A DNA stretch of 64,000 nucleotides from Roseburia sp. 831b (GCF_001940165.2 NZ_CP135162.1:1167501-1231500); one strand, 5' to 3'; positions 33,182-43,097 are shown, numbered from the stretch's first letter. Program-made: numbers and translations. Notes: generated by a model from the letters alone, not told the origin.

Positions 33182-33859
33182 TTATTCCCTTTCCTTTGAG
33201 CCTTCTGCTAACGCAGATAACACGTCACGATAATCGTTTATATAGTAATCTGCGGCCTGTCTTTTTTCTTCTGTCTGGTCTTTGGAGTAGTCGTCATAGA
33301 TGGCACACACCTCCATGCCAGCATTCTTTCCCGCCTGAATTCCTTTTACAATATCTTCAAACACAAGACAATCCGCCGGTTCTACCCCAAGCTGTCTTGC
33401 TGCCTCCAAATAAACATCTGGGAATGGCTTTCCTTTATTTACCGAGCAGGAGGTTACAATGCAGGAAAAGTACCGGTCAAAGTGGTAGGTACTTCCCACT
33501 GCAGAAATTAACTCCATGGAATTCGACGATGCAATTCCCATTTTGTAACCATTCTCTAATAAATATTCCAAAAATTCGTATGCGCCTTCTTTCAATGGCA
33601 CCTCGTGCAAGTATTTCTCTCTTGCCATCTCATTCCAGATTTCTTTCATCTCGGAAACCGATTGCGCCAGGCCGAACTCTTTCTTAAAATATTCTGCCGT
33701 CTCCGTAAAGCTCATGCCTTCAATCTTTTCCTGCAAGTCTTCCGGCAGGGCAATTCCATTTTTCCCTAAAAATTCAATATCAATATCTCTCCACATCCAC
33801 ATAGAATCCACAAGTGTGCCGTCGAGGTCAAAAATAACTGCTTTTTTCTGTTGTAACAT
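33182..33859 (-). CDS. HAD-superfamily phosphatase (beta-phosphoglucomutase-like)
   Basis: 225 aa. HAD motif 1 FDLDGTLVDS with nucleophile Asp, motif 2 GIASSNS, motif 3 Lys in NKGKPFPDVYLEAA, motif 4 CLVFEDIVKGIQAGKNAG. The alpha-helical cap (residues 15-85) puts it in subfamily I. Substrate not predictable. Between the RsuA-type gene and ygiQ. Confidence 0.88.
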   Translation of the reverse strand: MLQQKKAVIFDLDGTLVDSMWMWRDIDIEFLGKNGIALPEDLQEKIEGMSFTETAEYFKKEFGLAQSVSEMKEIWNEMAREKYLHEVPLKEGAYEFLEYLLENGYKMGIASSNSMELISAVGSTYHFDRYFSCIVTSCSVNKGKPFPDVYLEAARQLGVEPADCLVFEDIVKGIQAGKNAGMEVCAIYDDYSKDQTEEKRQAADYYINDYRDVLSALAEGSKERE

Positions 33860-33893
33860 GTCTTGTATTCCTATCTATCTCTTTTTCTATGGA

Positions 33894-34625
33894 TTAACTG
33901 ACTTCCTTTAAAGCCACTGTCTTTAAGGAAGCTAATTCTTCCTCTGTCAATTTGCGGTATGCGCCTGGCTCTAAATCAGCTGGCAAGGTAAGTGGTCCCA
34001 TCGAAATCCGTTTCAAATAGGTAACCTCTTTTCCAACTGCATGAAACATCCGCTTTACCTGGTGGAATTTACCCTCTGTGATGGTCAGTAAAACTTCAGA
34101 TTCTTCCCCGGAAGATAAAATTTCAAGTTCCGCCGGCTTTGTGAACTTCTCTTCTCCAATGTCAACCCCTTCTTTAAAAAGGTTGACATCTTCTTTTGTC
34201 ACGGTGCCTTCGATTTTGGCGTAATAAGTCTTTTTCACATGTTTTGCTGGACTGAGCAGCTCATGTGCAAGAACGCCGTCGTTTGTAATCAATAAAAGTC
34301 CTTCGGTGTCAAGGTCTAATCTTCCGACCGGGAACAAGTCTTTTCTTATCGTATCGGTCAGATAGTCCATCACGGTCTGGTGAATCAAATCCTCTGTCGC
34401 TGACACGCAGCCGGACGGCTTATGAAACAGATAATATTCAAATGCCTGATACTGCAATGTTTTTCCTTTGTATGTAACTACGTCTGTATTTTCATTAATC
34501 TTACATTCCGGCTTATTTGCCACTGTTCCATTCACCGTCACAAGCTTTGCCTTTATGTACTTTTTCACCTCAGTACGTGTTCCAATACCAAGTTCTGTCA
34601 AAAATTTGTCTAATCTCATTGCCAT
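33894..34625 (-). CDS. RsuA/RluB-family pseudouridine synthase
   Basis: 243 aa. S4 domain (RLDKFLTELGIGTRTEVKKYIKAK) then catalytic domain with GRLDLDTEGLLLITNDG, and EGKFHQVKRMFHAVGKEV. Third pseudouridine synthase here. The sequence resembles the small-subunit (RsuA) type but RluB/E/F are alternatives. GGGGTGAT lies 5 nt before the chosen ATG at 34625. Confidence 0.9.
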   Translation of the reverse strand: MAMRLDKFLTELGIGTRTEVKKYIKAKLVTVNGTVANKPECKINENTDVVTYKGKTLQYQAFEYYLFHKPSGCVSATEDLIHQTVMDYLTDTIRKDLFPVGRLDLDTEGLLLITNDGVLAHELLSPAKHVKKTYYAKIEGTVTKEDVNLFKEGVDIGEEKFTKPAELEILSSGEESEVLLTITEGKFHQVKRMFHAVGKEVTYLKRISMGPLTLPADLEPGAYRKLTEEELASLKTVALKEVS

Positions 34626-34637
34626 ATCTCATCACCC

Positions 34638-35486
34638 CTATTTCAGTTCCACGAAATCCATTCCGTCTGCAAGTTCCGCTAAAACAGGATAAGCGTTTAC
34701 GCTAACTTCCTCTCCCTCTATTGTAACATAAATTCCTACATGAAGGTGCACATCAAAATTGCCGGTTGTGCCCTCAATTTCGCTATAACCGGTGTCTCCC
34801 ATCAGACCAAGCAGGCCTCCTGCCTCCACTTTTTCTCCGATTGCAAATTCTTTCGCATATTCTGCTAAATGTGCATAATAAAAATATCCGCCCGACGGAC
34901 TTCTTACACCAATCCGGTAACCGCCCTTTGGCAGCCAGCCGATTTTTTCAATCACGCCATCTGTCATGCTGTAAACAGGGTATATGCCACGCTCGTTCAC
35001 ACTCGCCATAATGTCGCAGCCTTCATGCCCCCGCTTTCCTCCGTAGGTTCGGCTTTGCATCCAGCTATTACAGAAAAAGACAGATGCATCTGGATTTGAT
35101 TCCACCTCTCCTACCGGAAAAACAGATACATCTGCCCATACAGATTCAACCGCCTGCTCTAACTTCAAAAACGAGGCACTTTGATATTTTTTTTCAAATA
35201 AAACCTGTTCTTTTAACTTTTCTGGTGCTTCCAAATTGTTATCTTTTGCATAATACATGGTTAACAATTCATAAAAGTCCACTTTTCCCGTCTCGCTTTC
35301 CTCGCGAAGACACGTTAAGTCATCCTGTGTAATCTCCTGATTTCGAAAATTGGTAAATGCTTTTTCATAGGAAAAAGCGTCTCTTTGTAAGACGTACTGG
35401 TTCATGCAGTCCAACAAAATAACCGTTGCTAGAACCAGTACGAAAAACAAAAGAATCTTACTGAATGGATGAAGTTTTAAATGCAT
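34638..35486 (-). CDS. Membrane-anchored M23 metallopeptidase
   Basis: About 282 aa. One N-terminal transmembrane segment (ILLFFVLVLATVILLD), a linker of about 120 residues, and a lysostaphin-type M23 domain from about residue 150. Zinc residues in GHEGCDI and HLHVGIY; the domain trims or cuts peptidoglycan. M23 proteins of this size act in cell wall remodelling or spore development; which is not clear. Start 35486 (ATG) is used rather than the upstream TTG. It follows pepD by 21 bp. Confidence 0.82.
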   Translation of the reverse strand: MHLKLHPFSKILLFFVLVLATVILLDCMNQYVLQRDAFSYEKAFTNFRNQEITQDDLTCLREESETGKVDFYELLTMYYAKDNNLEAPEKLKEQVLFEKKYQSASFLKLEQAVESVWADVSVFPVGEVESNPDASVFFCNSWMQSRTYGGKRGHEGCDIMASVNERGIYPVYSMTDGVIEKIGWLPKGGYRIGVRSPSGGYFYYAHLAEYAKEFAIGEKVEAGGLLGLMGDTGYSEIEGTTGNFDVHLHVGIYVTIEGEEVSVNAYPVLAELADGMDFVELK

Positions 35487-35507
35487 ATTGTTCAATTCAT
35501 TTCTTTT

Positions 35508-36956
35508 TTATTTTGCTCTTTTTAAGAACTCAACAACAAGATTCCACACACGTTCTGTGGATGCGATATCTAATCTCTCCTGTGGTGTATGAATATCTAA
35601 GTTGGTCGGGCCAAAGGATACACAATCTAAATCTGCAATTTTTCCAGAAAGGATTCCGCATTCCAGTCCGGCATGAATTGCTTCAAATACAGGCTCTTTG
35701 TGGTAAAGATCCTGGTATACCTCTGAAATCAGATCACGCATGGATGATTTTGCACGGTATTCCCAAGCCGGATAATCTCCACTGACTTCTAGTTCTCCGC
35801 CCAGGAAAGATACCAGATACTCTAATTTTTCTTTTAATTCCTCTTTTCTGGTAGAAACACTGCTTCGGATGGAATGTGTCACGGTAAATACATCGCCTTT
35901 TAATTCCATAATTCCGGCATTTAAAGAAGTCTCAACAAGTCCCGGCATTGCCATGCTCATGTGCTGGATTCCATTTGGCATATTTCTTAAGTAGAAAATC
36001 ACTTTTGACATAGAGGTAAACGATAACATTTCTACCTCCTGATTTCCGGCATCGCTGCATTCAAGGACAAGTCCAGCGTCTGTCATGCTGTATTCTTTCT
36101 GAAGAATTGTTGTAATTGTTGCAATTGTATCTTCAAATGCTTTTTTATCGTCCTCACTGACTAAAACGTCCATCTGCACTTCACGTGGAATGGCATTGTC
36201 CTTTAAACCGCCTGCAAGGGATACTAACCCTACATTCATACGGTCCGAAATGTATTTTAAGACACGGCCGGCTAAAACAACGGCGTTGGCACGTTCTTTA
36301 TCGATTTCACTTCCGGAATGTCCACCGACAAGTCCTGTAAGTTTCAAATGGAACAGGCATCCTTCCTGCTTCTGATAGGTTACCGGAATCTCTGCCTTTG
36401 CAGTCATTCCTCCTGCACAGCTAGTTAAGAAAGAACCTTCTACATCCGAGTCAATGTTTAATAACTTATGACCCTTTAACATAGATAAATCAATCACTTC
36501 TGCTCCAAGCATGCCAATCTCTTCATCAACAGTAATCACAACCTCAAGTCTTGGATGTGAAATTTCCGGGCTGTCTAAGATAGCAAGTGCATAAGCAACT
36601 GCGATTCCGTCATCACCGCCAAGTGTGGTTCCTCTTGCTTTTAAGAAACCATCCTCTACATAAAGGTCTAAGCCGTCTTTTTCGAAATCGATTTCGACAC
36701 CGCTTTCTTTTTCGCAGACCATATCCATATGTCCCTGGATAATAATTGGCTCAGCGTCTTCGTATCCCTTTGTTGCTTCCTGAATCATTACCACATTATT
36801 CGAATCATCCTGGTAATATTCCAGATTGTGATCTTTTGCAAAGGAAACAAGGTAATCACTGATTGCCTTTGTATTTCTAGATCCATGTGGAATGGAACAA
36901 ATCTTTTCAAAAAAATAAAATACTTTTTGTGGTTTTAAATTCTCTAATTTACTCAT
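35508..36956 (-). CDS. Aminoacyl-histidine dipeptidase (PepD, M20 family)
   Basis: 482 aa cytosolic di-zinc dipeptidase. Zinc-site motifs: IIIQGHMDMVCEK, GGDDGIAVAYALA, DEEIGMLGAEVIDL and the later GLECGIL; a dimerisation domain sits in the middle. PepD/PepV-type enzymes hydrolyse X-His and other dipeptides. Start 36956 is set by GGAGGTCG just upstream. Confidence 0.9.
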   Translation of the reverse strand: MSKLENLKPQKVFYFFEKICSIPHGSRNTKAISDYLVSFAKDHNLEYYQDDSNNVVMIQEATKGYEDAEPIIIQGHMDMVCEKESGVEIDFEKDGLDLYVEDGFLKARGTTLGGDDGIAVAYALAILDSPEISHPRLEVVITVDEEIGMLGAEVIDLSMLKGHKLLNIDSDVEGSFLTSCAGGMTAKAEIPVTYQKQEGCLFHLKLTGLVGGHSGSEIDKERANAVVLAGRVLKYISDRMNVGLVSLAGGLKDNAIPREVQMDVLVSEDDKKAFEDTIATITTILQKEYSMTDAGLVLECSDAGNQEVEMLSFTSMSKVIFYLRNMPNGIQHMSMAMPGLVETSLNAGIMELKGDVFTVTHSIRSSVSTRKEELKEKLEYLVSFLGGELEVSGDYPAWEYRAKSSMRDLISEVYQDLYHKEPVFEAIHAGLECGILSGKIADLDCVSFGPTNLDIHTPQERLDIASTERVWNLVVEFLKRAK

Positions 36957-36986
36957 AGCGACCTCCAAATCATCATAGGATTTAAC

Positions 36987-37913
36987 ATGCGAAAAAATAT
37001 CATGCTATTTCCAATTCTCTTATTTATCCTCTATATCTTAGTATGCCCAAAGGATGCTGTCAATTCCGCATCCTTTGGTTTAATGCTCTGGTATCAGAAA
37101 GTATTGCCCTCCCTCTTACCATTTGCAATTTTGTCCAATATTTTAATTGATTCCGGATATCTGCCGTATTTCACAAAATATCTTTACCCTGTCACAAAAC
37201 TTTTTCTTCCAACCAGCGAGGCTGGTTCTTATGCAGTGCTTTCCGGCTTCCTGTTCGGCTTTCCCATGGGAGCAAAAAACAGCGCCAGACTCTGCCAGAA
37301 TCATCTGATTTCAAAAACTGAAGCTGAAATTTTAACCATTGTCTGCAACAACATCAGTCCTGTTTTTATCTGTGGTTATATCATGTCCCAACAGCTTCAT
37401 CTTCCAGAGCTTTGCCCTTACGCCATCCTTTTAGTCTATGCGCCTCCACTTTTACTAGGAGCCATTCTTTTGCGAAAAAACAAGACAAATATCGAATCCA
37501 AGAAAATACCGGCATCCAGACCTCAAATGAACTTTAAAATCATAGATACCGGCATTATGAATGGATTTGAAACACTGACCAAACTTGGCGGTTATATTAT
37601 GCTGTTTTCCATACTTTCCTCTGCCTTACTCAAGATTCCTCTTTCCATAAAACTGCAATGTATTCTGATTGGCATCACAGAAATCACAAACGGAATTGCT
37701 CATATTCCGGTGTCGGAATCTGCAAACTGTTTGCAAATTCTATTTGCCCTTGGAATCACGGCCTGGGGAGGTCTTAGTGGTCTTGCACAAACCTGCTCTG
37801 TCACAAAAGAGTGTCCTTTTTCCATAAAAAGATACGTCCGATATCGCATTCTGTTTGCCTGTCTGACCATGGCAATGACGTATCTGTTTTTCTTTTTTAC
37901 AAATACTAGATAA
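36987..37913 (+). CDS. ylbJ: Sporulation integral membrane protein YlbJ
   Basis: 308 aa with repeated hydrophobic segments (about seven to eight). The Gate/nucleoside-recognition domain motif is in SGFLFGFPMGAKNSARLCQNHLISKTEAE and NNISPVFICGYIM. YlbJ is a sigma-E-expressed protein needed for spore cortex formation. It is the only plus-strand gene between 30.2 and 47.2 kb, head-to-head with pepD; no sigma-E promoter was identified by eye. Confidence 0.88.
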   Translation: MRKNIMLFPILLFILYILVCPKDAVNSASFGLMLWYQKVLPSLLPFAILSNILIDSGYLPYFTKYLYPVTKLFLPTSEAGSYAVLSGFLFGFPMGAKNSARLCQNHLISKTEAEILTIVCNNISPVFICGYIMSQQLHLPELCPYAILLVYAPPLLLGAILLRKNKTNIESKKIPASRPQMNFKIIDTGIMNGFETLTKLGGYIMLFSILSSALLKIPLSIKLQCILIGITEITNGIAHIPVSESANCLQILFALGITAWGGLSGLAQTCSVTKECPFSIKRYVRYRILFACLTMAMTYLFFFFTNTR

Positions 37914-38541
37914 GCTCCGGCGCCTTTTCACTCTCAGGAGCTTCTTTTTCTGCCGGCTCATCCTCTGGCTTTGCAGTCTCAGGTTCTGGCTGCTGTGGTT
38001 CCTCAACCGGATTCATCTCTGCACGGTTTGATTTTACAATCTCAAGGTAACTGTCAAGAGAACCAATCAAATTGTCATAACGTGCTTTTGATGTATCAAT
38101 CGCATTGACAAGAACACCTTCGAATTTTGCAAGCATATCATCGGTATACGCCATCGCATTCATCTTAATGCTGTTTGCCTCTAAGGTTGCATTATCCAAA
38201 ATCTCCTGCGCCTGCTTGGTTGCTACCATGACAACCTCGTTTGCCTGCGCATAAGCCTGTTGCATAATCTGATGTTCACTTACCATCTCGGTATTCTGTA
38301 ACTCAGCCGCCGCAATAATCTGTGCCGCACGTTCATTCGCATCGGCAATGATTGCCTGCTCCTGGCTGATAATCTTCTGATAACGTTTGATTTCGCCTGG
38401 TGTCTTTGCACGAAGTTCATGTAAAAGTTCTTCCATCTCATCCTTATTCACCAGAATCTTTGTAGAAGACAATGGCTGATACTTACAGTTATCAATGTAT
38501 TCTTCAATTTCTTCAATAATCTGTTCAATTCTACTGCTCAT
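37906..38541 (-). CDS. Coiled-coil protein with acidic tail, coaD neighbour
   Basis: About 211 aa. Mostly helical: SRIEQIIEEIEEYIDNC, a long heptad-like run (GEIKRYQKIISQEQAIIADANERAAQIIAAAELQ...ANEVVMVATKQAQEILDNATLEANSIKMNAMAYTDDMLAKF) reminiscent of ATP synthase b/E subunits or DivIVA, and a Pro/Glu-rich acidic tail. Often found next to coaD in Clostridia; the role is unknown. Start 38541 has AAGGAGTG upstream. The last bases overlap ylbJ on the other strand by 8 bp. Confidence 0.75.
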   Translation of the reverse strand: MSSRIEQIIEEIEEYIDNCKYQPLSSTKILVNKDEMEELLHELRAKTPGEIKRYQKIISQEQAIIADANERAAQIIAAAELQNTEMVSEHQIMQQAYAQANEVVMVATKQAQEILDNATLEANSIKMNAMAYTDDMLAKFEGVLVNAIDTSKARYDNLIGSLDSYLEIVKSNRAEMNPVEEPQQPEPETAKPEDEPAEKEAPESEKAPELI

Positions 38542-38553
38542 AGAGAACACTCC

Positions 38554-39039
38554 TTATTTGATGATATTATACTTTGCGTAAATTCTTTCAATAAACTGTT
38601 CTGGAACGAATTTGGAAATATCGCCCCCATAAGATGCAAACTCTCGGACAACACTAGAACTCAAATAAGAATATTTCAGATTGGTTGTCAAGAATATCGT
38701 CTCAACATCCGGATTCTCTACATGATTCGTCTGTGCAATCTGTAACTCATATTCAAAATCCGTAACTGCCCGCAATCCTCTTACAATAATCGTTGCATCA
38801 ATCTCTTTCATATAATCGACTAAAAGTCCGTCAAAAGACGCAACTGTAACATTTGGAATGGAACTTGTCATCTCTTTTATCATACTAACACGTTCATCCA
38901 GAGAAAACAATGAATTTTTTGCGCTGTTATTTAAGACTCCAACGACAAGCTCATCCACAATTTTAGAAGAACGTTCAATCATATCGATATGACCAAACGT
39001 CATAGGATCAAAGCTGCCCGGATAAATTGCTCTTTTCAT
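38554..39039 (-). CDS. coaD: Phosphopantetheine adenylyltransferase
   Basis: 161 aa, step 4 of CoA synthesis. Nucleotidyltransferase site in [39 protein letters not shown] and [18 protein letters not shown] are conserved. Follows rsmD by 30 bp, the standard rsmD-coaD pair. Confidence 0.97.
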   Translation of the reverse strand: MKRAIYPGSFDPMTFGHIDMIERSSKIVDELVVGVLNNSAKNSLFSLDERVSMIKEMTSSIPNVTVASFDGLLVDYMKEIDATIIVRGLRAVTDFEYELQIAQTNHVENPDVETIFLTTNLKYSYLSSSVVREFASYGGDISKFVPEQFIERIYAKYNIIK

Positions 39040-39068
39040 AAAGGTACCGTGCCTTTCTCTTCGTGCTT

Positions 39069-39626
39069 TTACTGTTCTTTCTTTTGAATAAAAGCATGCA
39101 TATTTGTTTTATATTTTTTTAATTTGATTAAATCATATCCCAACTCGTCCAGATAGGAAAAATCGGTTCGTAAAGACGCCTCCACGATAATCTGGGTATT
39201 CTCTTTTAAAAGAGAGGATTCTGCCAGATAAGAAAGGACATCCTTTTCCAGCAGGTTATCATACGGCGGGTCCATAAAGATAACATCGAATCGGTAGTTT
39301 CCTTCTAAGGAACGCAACGCCGCCATGACATCCATCGAAACAAGTTTGCATTGTCTGTCAAATTTGGTGAAGTGGATGTTGTCCTCAATACAGGCAGCTG
39401 CCTTTTTCCCATTTTCCACAAAAACCGCATAACTTGCGCCACGGCTGACTGCCTCTAACCCAATCTGCCCGCTTCCTGCAAAAAGGTCTAAAAAATAGCA
39501 GCCTGGGATATCATTTTGAAGCACATTAAACAGTGTCTCCTTGATTCTGTCTGTTGTTGGTCTCGTATCTCTTCCTTCGATTGTTTTTAAAGGAAGACTT
39601 CTTGCCGTACCAGCTATAATTCTCAT
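39069..39626 (-). CDS. rsmD: 16S rRNA (guanine966-N2)-methyltransferase
   Basis: 185 aa. [38 protein letters not shown] is the family start; SAM-binding [20 protein letters not shown] and the catalytic DPPYDN are intact. Adjacent to coaD. Confidence 0.95.
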   Translation of the reverse strand: MRIIAGTARSLPLKTIEGRDTRPTTDRIKETLFNVLQNDIPGCYFLDLFAGSGQIGLEAVSRGASYAVFVENGKKAAACIEDNIHFTKFDRQCKLVSMDVMAALRSLEGNYRFDVIFMDPPYDNLLEKDVLSYLAESSLLKENTQIIVEASLRTDFSYLDELGYDLIKLKKYKTNMHAFIQKKEQ

Positions 39627-39683
39627 CTGTTATCCTTTCCGTCTGTTGTCACAGACCTGCCAATCACAATGTCTTTGCTCTTT

Positions 39684-40205
39684 TTATTCTTCATATTTTG
39701 CCAAAATCGTCTTTTGCAAAAGCTTTAACGCATATTCTACGGCGCTTTCTCTGACCGTTTGTCTGTCTCCAAGAAACAGATGGCGTTCTGTCACTACCGT
39801 TCCGTCCAGATAACATCCAAGATAAACCGTCCCAACCGGGCAATCCTTTGTGCCGCCGTCCGGTCCTGCCACTCCGGTTGCCGATAACGCTGCCTTTACA
39901 TCTGCTGTCTTTGCCACGCAGCGTGCCATCTCTGCAGCCGTCTCGGCGCTTACAACGCCGTAGGTATCAATCGTATCACGGCTTACGCCAATCATTTTTA
40001 CTTTGGCATCATTGGAGTAGGTGATATAGCCTTCTGTCAAAAATTCCGATATGCCAGGAACATTGATTAACGTTGCCGCAATCAATCCTCCGGTGCAGGA
40101 CTCCGCCGTTGTCATCGTTAATTGATATTTTTTTAACAATTTATAAATAGAAGATTCCAGTGACTCCTTTTGGATGTCACTGGATGTTTTTATGTCTTTT
40201 CTCAT
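39684..40205 (-). CDS. pncC: CinA C-terminal-type nicotinamide-nucleotide amidase
   Basis: 173 aa. Only the PncC (CinA C-terminal) domain is present: TTAESCTGGLIAATL, the catalytic ESC... region, YITYSNDAKVKMIGV and GVAGPDGGTKDCPVGTVYL. It recycles nicotinamide mononucleotide. The N-terminal competence domain of full CinA is absent. Between pgsA and rsmD. Confidence 0.93.
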   Translation of the reverse strand: MRKDIKTSSDIQKESLESSIYKLLKKYQLTMTTAESCTGGLIAATLINVPGISEFLTEGYITYSNDAKVKMIGVSRDTIDTYGVVSAETAAEMARCVAKTADVKAALSATGVAGPDGGTKDCPVGTVYLGCYLDGTVVTERHLFLGDRQTVRESAVEYALKLLQKTILAKYEE

Positions 40206-40222
40206 GTTCTCTTTGCTCTTTT

Positions 40223-40765
40223 CTAGTTCTGCTCTTTCAAGACATCTTTATTCTTAATAATGTAATCAAGCAATGAAATCACGGTCAATGCCAATGCGAT
40301 GTAAGTAAGAACAACACCTGGTATTTTTAAAACAGGAATGCTGGCACTTAAAATCAAATCGATTACCATTAACATCTGAAATGTTGTCTTGAATTTGCCC
40401 CAGTAACTTGCTGCTATGACAACACCATTGTCCGAAGCTACCAGACGGAAACCACTGATAATAAACTCTCTTGCAATGATAATCACTACAATCCATGCCG
40501 GAAGCAGGTTCATCTGAATCAGACAAATCATAGCAGAACAAACCAAAAGTTTATCTGCAAGCGGGTCCATAAATTTTCCAAAGTTTGTTACAAGGTTGTA
40601 TTTTCTTGCGATTTTGCCATCTAAAAAATCGGTAAGGCTGGCTACAATAAAAATTGCAACTGCAATGTAGTTATTATAGCCAGAAGTATTTGGCATCAAA
40701 AGCAAACATACAAAAAATGGAATTAATATTACACGAAAAATAGTAAGTTTATTTGGTAAATTCAT
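40223..40765 (-). CDS. pgsA: CDP-diacylglycerol-glycerol-3-phosphate phosphatidyltransferase
   Basis: 180 aa, membrane enzyme that begins phosphatidylglycerol synthesis. The CDP-alcohol phosphotransferase signature DxxDGxxARxxxxxxxxGxxxDxxxD is present as SLTDFLDGKIARKYNLVTNFGKFMDPLADKLL. Four or more hydrophobic segments. rimO lies 24 bp upstream. Confidence 0.95.
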   Translation of the reverse strand: MNLPNKLTIFRVILIPFFVCLLLMPNTSGYNNYIAVAIFIVASLTDFLDGKIARKYNLVTNFGKFMDPLADKLLVCSAMICLIQMNLLPAWIVVIIIAREFIISGFRLVASDNGVVIAASYWGKFKTTFQMLMVIDLILSASIPVLKIPGVVLTYIALALTVISLLDYIIKNKDVLKEQN

Positions 40766-40789
40766 CTTATCCTCTTTTCCGAAATCTGT

Positions 40790-42115
40790 CTACTGACAAA
40801 TCTCTCCAATCAAATCGTATTCATAAGCGCCTGTTACTTCTACCTTTACGATATCACCTGTCATCAGTTCCTCGTCGGTATTGATGAAAATGTATCCGTC
40901 AATATCCGGTGCATCGCGGTAGGTTCTGCCGATGTAAGCGTTTTCATCTGCCACTTTTCCTTCAATGAAAGCGTACAGCTTGCGCCCTTTCATCTCTTCA
41001 TTTTTATCAAAAATAATCTCTTCCTGAAGTTCCATCACTTCTTGCTGCCAGAGTGTTTTTTGTTCTTCGTCAATCTGATCTTCAAACGTTGCAGCAGGTG
41101 TTCCCTCCTCTGGAGAATACGTAAATGCTCCAAGACGGTCAAATTCCATCTCGTCGATGAATTCCATCAGTTCTTCATGCATTTCCTGTGTCTCACCCGG
41201 GAAACCACAAATCAGGGTGGTACGAAGCGTAATATCTGGAATACGCTCCCTTACATGTGTCACGATACGAACCAAATCATCATGGCTGGTTTTTCTGCCC
41301 ATACGTTTTAAGATTGCATCCGATGAGTGCTGGATTGGCATATCTAAGTAATGGCAGACTTTTTCGTTTTGAATCATAGATTCTAGCAATTCTTCATAGA
41401 TTTCTTCTGGGTAGCAGTACATAATCCGAATCCAGAAAAGTCCTGGAATCTTATTTAGTTCGTCTAACAATTTGTGGAGAGATTTTTCACCGTAAAGGTC
41501 AACACCATAAAGTGTGGTCTCCTGCGCCACTAAAATCAGTTCTTTTACGCCGCCCTCCACCAGATCTTTCGCCTGTGCAAGCAAATCTTCCATCGGCACA
41601 CTTCTATAATTTCCTCGTATAGAAGGAATGATGCAGTACGTACAGTGTTTGTTGCATCCTTCTGCAATTTTTAAATAGGCAAAATGGCCACCGGTTGTCA
41701 CGGTTCTTTTTGTCTTAACAGAAGGTAAATCTTCTAAAGTGTGGTAATTTTCATAAAATTTGCCTTCTAAAGTCTGATGAACTGCATTCACAATATCTTC
41801 ATATGAATTTGTTCCAAGGATTGCATCCACCTCAGGAATTTCTTTTTTGATTTCATCCTGATAGCGCTGTGCAAGACATCCGGTCACAATCAAGGCTTTT
41901 AAGTTTGCGTCTTTTTTGTGTTCCGCCATCTCTAAAATCGTGTTGATGCTCTCTTCTTTTGCGTCATTGATAAAACAACAGCTGTTGATGACTATGATGT
42001 CTGCTTCATATTCATCATCCGTCATCTCAATTCCGTCGTCACGAAGCATTCCAAGCATAAACTCGGTATCGACACGGTTCTTATCGCATCCTAATGATAT
42101 AAATAATAACTTCAT
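40790..42115 (-). CDS. rimO: Ribosomal protein S12 methylthiotransferase
   Basis: 441 aa. UPF0004 N-terminal domain (SLGCDKNRVDTEFMLGML with Cys, plus later cluster-binding cysteines CCFIND and TGCLAQRY), radical SAM core with AEGCNKHCTYCIIPSIRG, and C-terminal TRAM domain (GRTYRDAPDIDGYIFI...GDIVKVEVTGAYEYDLIGE). Modifies uS12 Asp88/89 by beta-methylthiolation. Ends upstream of pgsA. Confidence 0.95.
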   Translation of the reverse strand: MKLLFISLGCDKNRVDTEFMLGMLRDDGIEMTDDEYEADIIVINSCCFINDAKEESINTILEMAEHKKDANLKALIVTGCLAQRYQDEIKKEIPEVDAILGTNSYEDIVNAVHQTLEGKFYENYHTLEDLPSVKTKRTVTTGGHFAYLKIAEGCNKHCTYCIIPSIRGNYRSVPMEDLLAQAKDLVEGGVKELILVAQETTLYGVDLYGEKSLHKLLDELNKIPGLFWIRIMYCYPEEIYEELLESMIQNEKVCHYLDMPIQHSSDAILKRMGRKTSHDDLVRIVTHVRERIPDITLRTTLICGFPGETQEMHEELMEFIDEMEFDRLGAFTYSPEEGTPAATFEDQIDEEQKTLWQQEVMELQEEIIFDKNEEMKGRKLYAFIEGKVADENAYIGRTYRDAPDIDGYIFINTDEELMTGDIVKVEVTGAYEYDLIGEICQ

Positions 42116-42151
42116 TCAAAATCTCCAATTTCTTTTTTCCATTCCATTCGT

Positions 42152-42191
42152 AAAAAAGGATGACATAACGATTTCGTTCCTGTCATCCCCT
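42152..42191 (-). terminator. Terminator after rpoZ
   Basis: On the minus strand GGATGACA (42181-42188) pairs with TGTCATCC (42158-42165), AACG/CGTT pair inside, followed by a run of six T (42152-42157). It ends the yicC-remA-gmk-rpoZ unit. Confidence 0.85.
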
Positions 42192-42205
42192 TCTATTTAA
42201 CTACA

Positions 42206-42451
42206 TTAGTCGTTAGGATTCTCGTCTGGAATAATCTTAACTTTTCCTTCGTACAATTCCTGAACAGCGATGGATAATGGTTTATCACATGGGCTGTTGC
42301 AAGTCATTGGTTCGTCACCGGCAATAATCTGTCTTGCTCTTTTTGCAGTTGCAATTACGATGGAATAACGGCTGTTTACAACTGGTTCTTCCCCGATTTC
42401 TACGTCATTGTTTACGACTTTCATTAATTCTACATAAGATGGATGTATCAT
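42206..42451 (-). CDS. rpoZ: DNA-directed RNA polymerase subunit omega
   Basis: 81 aa, omega subunit that helps assemble beta prime. HPSYVELMKVVNN, NSRYSIVIATAKRARQIIAGD and KPLSIAVQELYEGKVKI are typical. The loop before PLSIA contains CNSPC, an unusual cysteine pair. Usual position downstream of gmk. Confidence 0.94.
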   Translation of the reverse strand: MIHPSYVELMKVVNNDVEIGEEPVVNSRYSIVIATAKRARQIIAGDEPMTCNSPCDKPLSIAVQELYEGKVKIIPDENPND

Positions 42452-42455
42452 ACTT

Positions 42456-43097
42456 TTATTCTCCTTTCGAAAAGCTCTGAAGCTCTTTGCGCATACTGTT
42501 GATAAATTCTATATTGCGTGATACTTTGACATGTTCATTTTCTATAATGGAATGTACCTGTTCCACACATTCTTCTAACTTGTCATTTATCACTAAATAA
42601 TCGTAATTTTCGATTCCTTCTGCCTCTTCTACTGCACGGTGCAGACGGGATTCAATCACGCTCATTTTCTCAGTTCCTCTGCCCACTAGACGCTCCTTTA
42701 ATTCATTCGCGCTCGGCGGCATCACAAATAAGAGCAAGGTATCCGGGAACTTTTCTTTTATCTTTAAGGCTCCCTGAATCTCAATCTCTAAAATTACATC
42801 TTTCCCAGCTTCTAACTGTTCTGTAACATATGCTTTTGGCGTGCCATAATAATGTTCCACGTACTGTGCATATTCGATGAGTTCCTCATTTTTTATCATC
42901 TCTTCAAACTGCTCTTTTGTCTTGAAGAAATACTCGATTCCATCTGTTTCCCCCACTCTTGGAGCTCTTGTGGTCGCCGAGATGGAAAGTGCATAAACAT
43001 CGGAATGTTTTTTCATGAGTTCTTTCATAATTGTTCCTTTTCCAGAACCGGAAAATCCTGAAAGGACAATTAAGATTCCTTTTCTATTCTGTGCCAT
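42456..43097 (-). CDS. gmk: Guanylate kinase
   Basis: 213 aa. P-loop GFSGSGKGTIMKELM; GMP-binding SATTRAPRVGETDGIEYFF and EFIEYAQYVEHYYGT-like EELIEYAQYVEHYYGTPKA. Converts GMP to GDP. Overlaps remA by 14 bp and precedes rpoZ by 4 bp. Confidence 0.97.
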   Translation of the reverse strand: MAQNRKGILIVLSGFSGSGKGTIMKELMKKHSDVYALSISATTRAPRVGETDGIEYFFKTKEQFEEMIKNEELIEYAQYVEHYYGTPKAYVTEQLEAGKDVILEIEIQGALKIKEKFPDTLLLFVMPPSANELKERLVGRGTEKMSVIESRLHRAVEEAEGIENYDYLVINDKLEECVEQVHSIIENEHVKVSRNIEFINSMRKELQSFSKGE

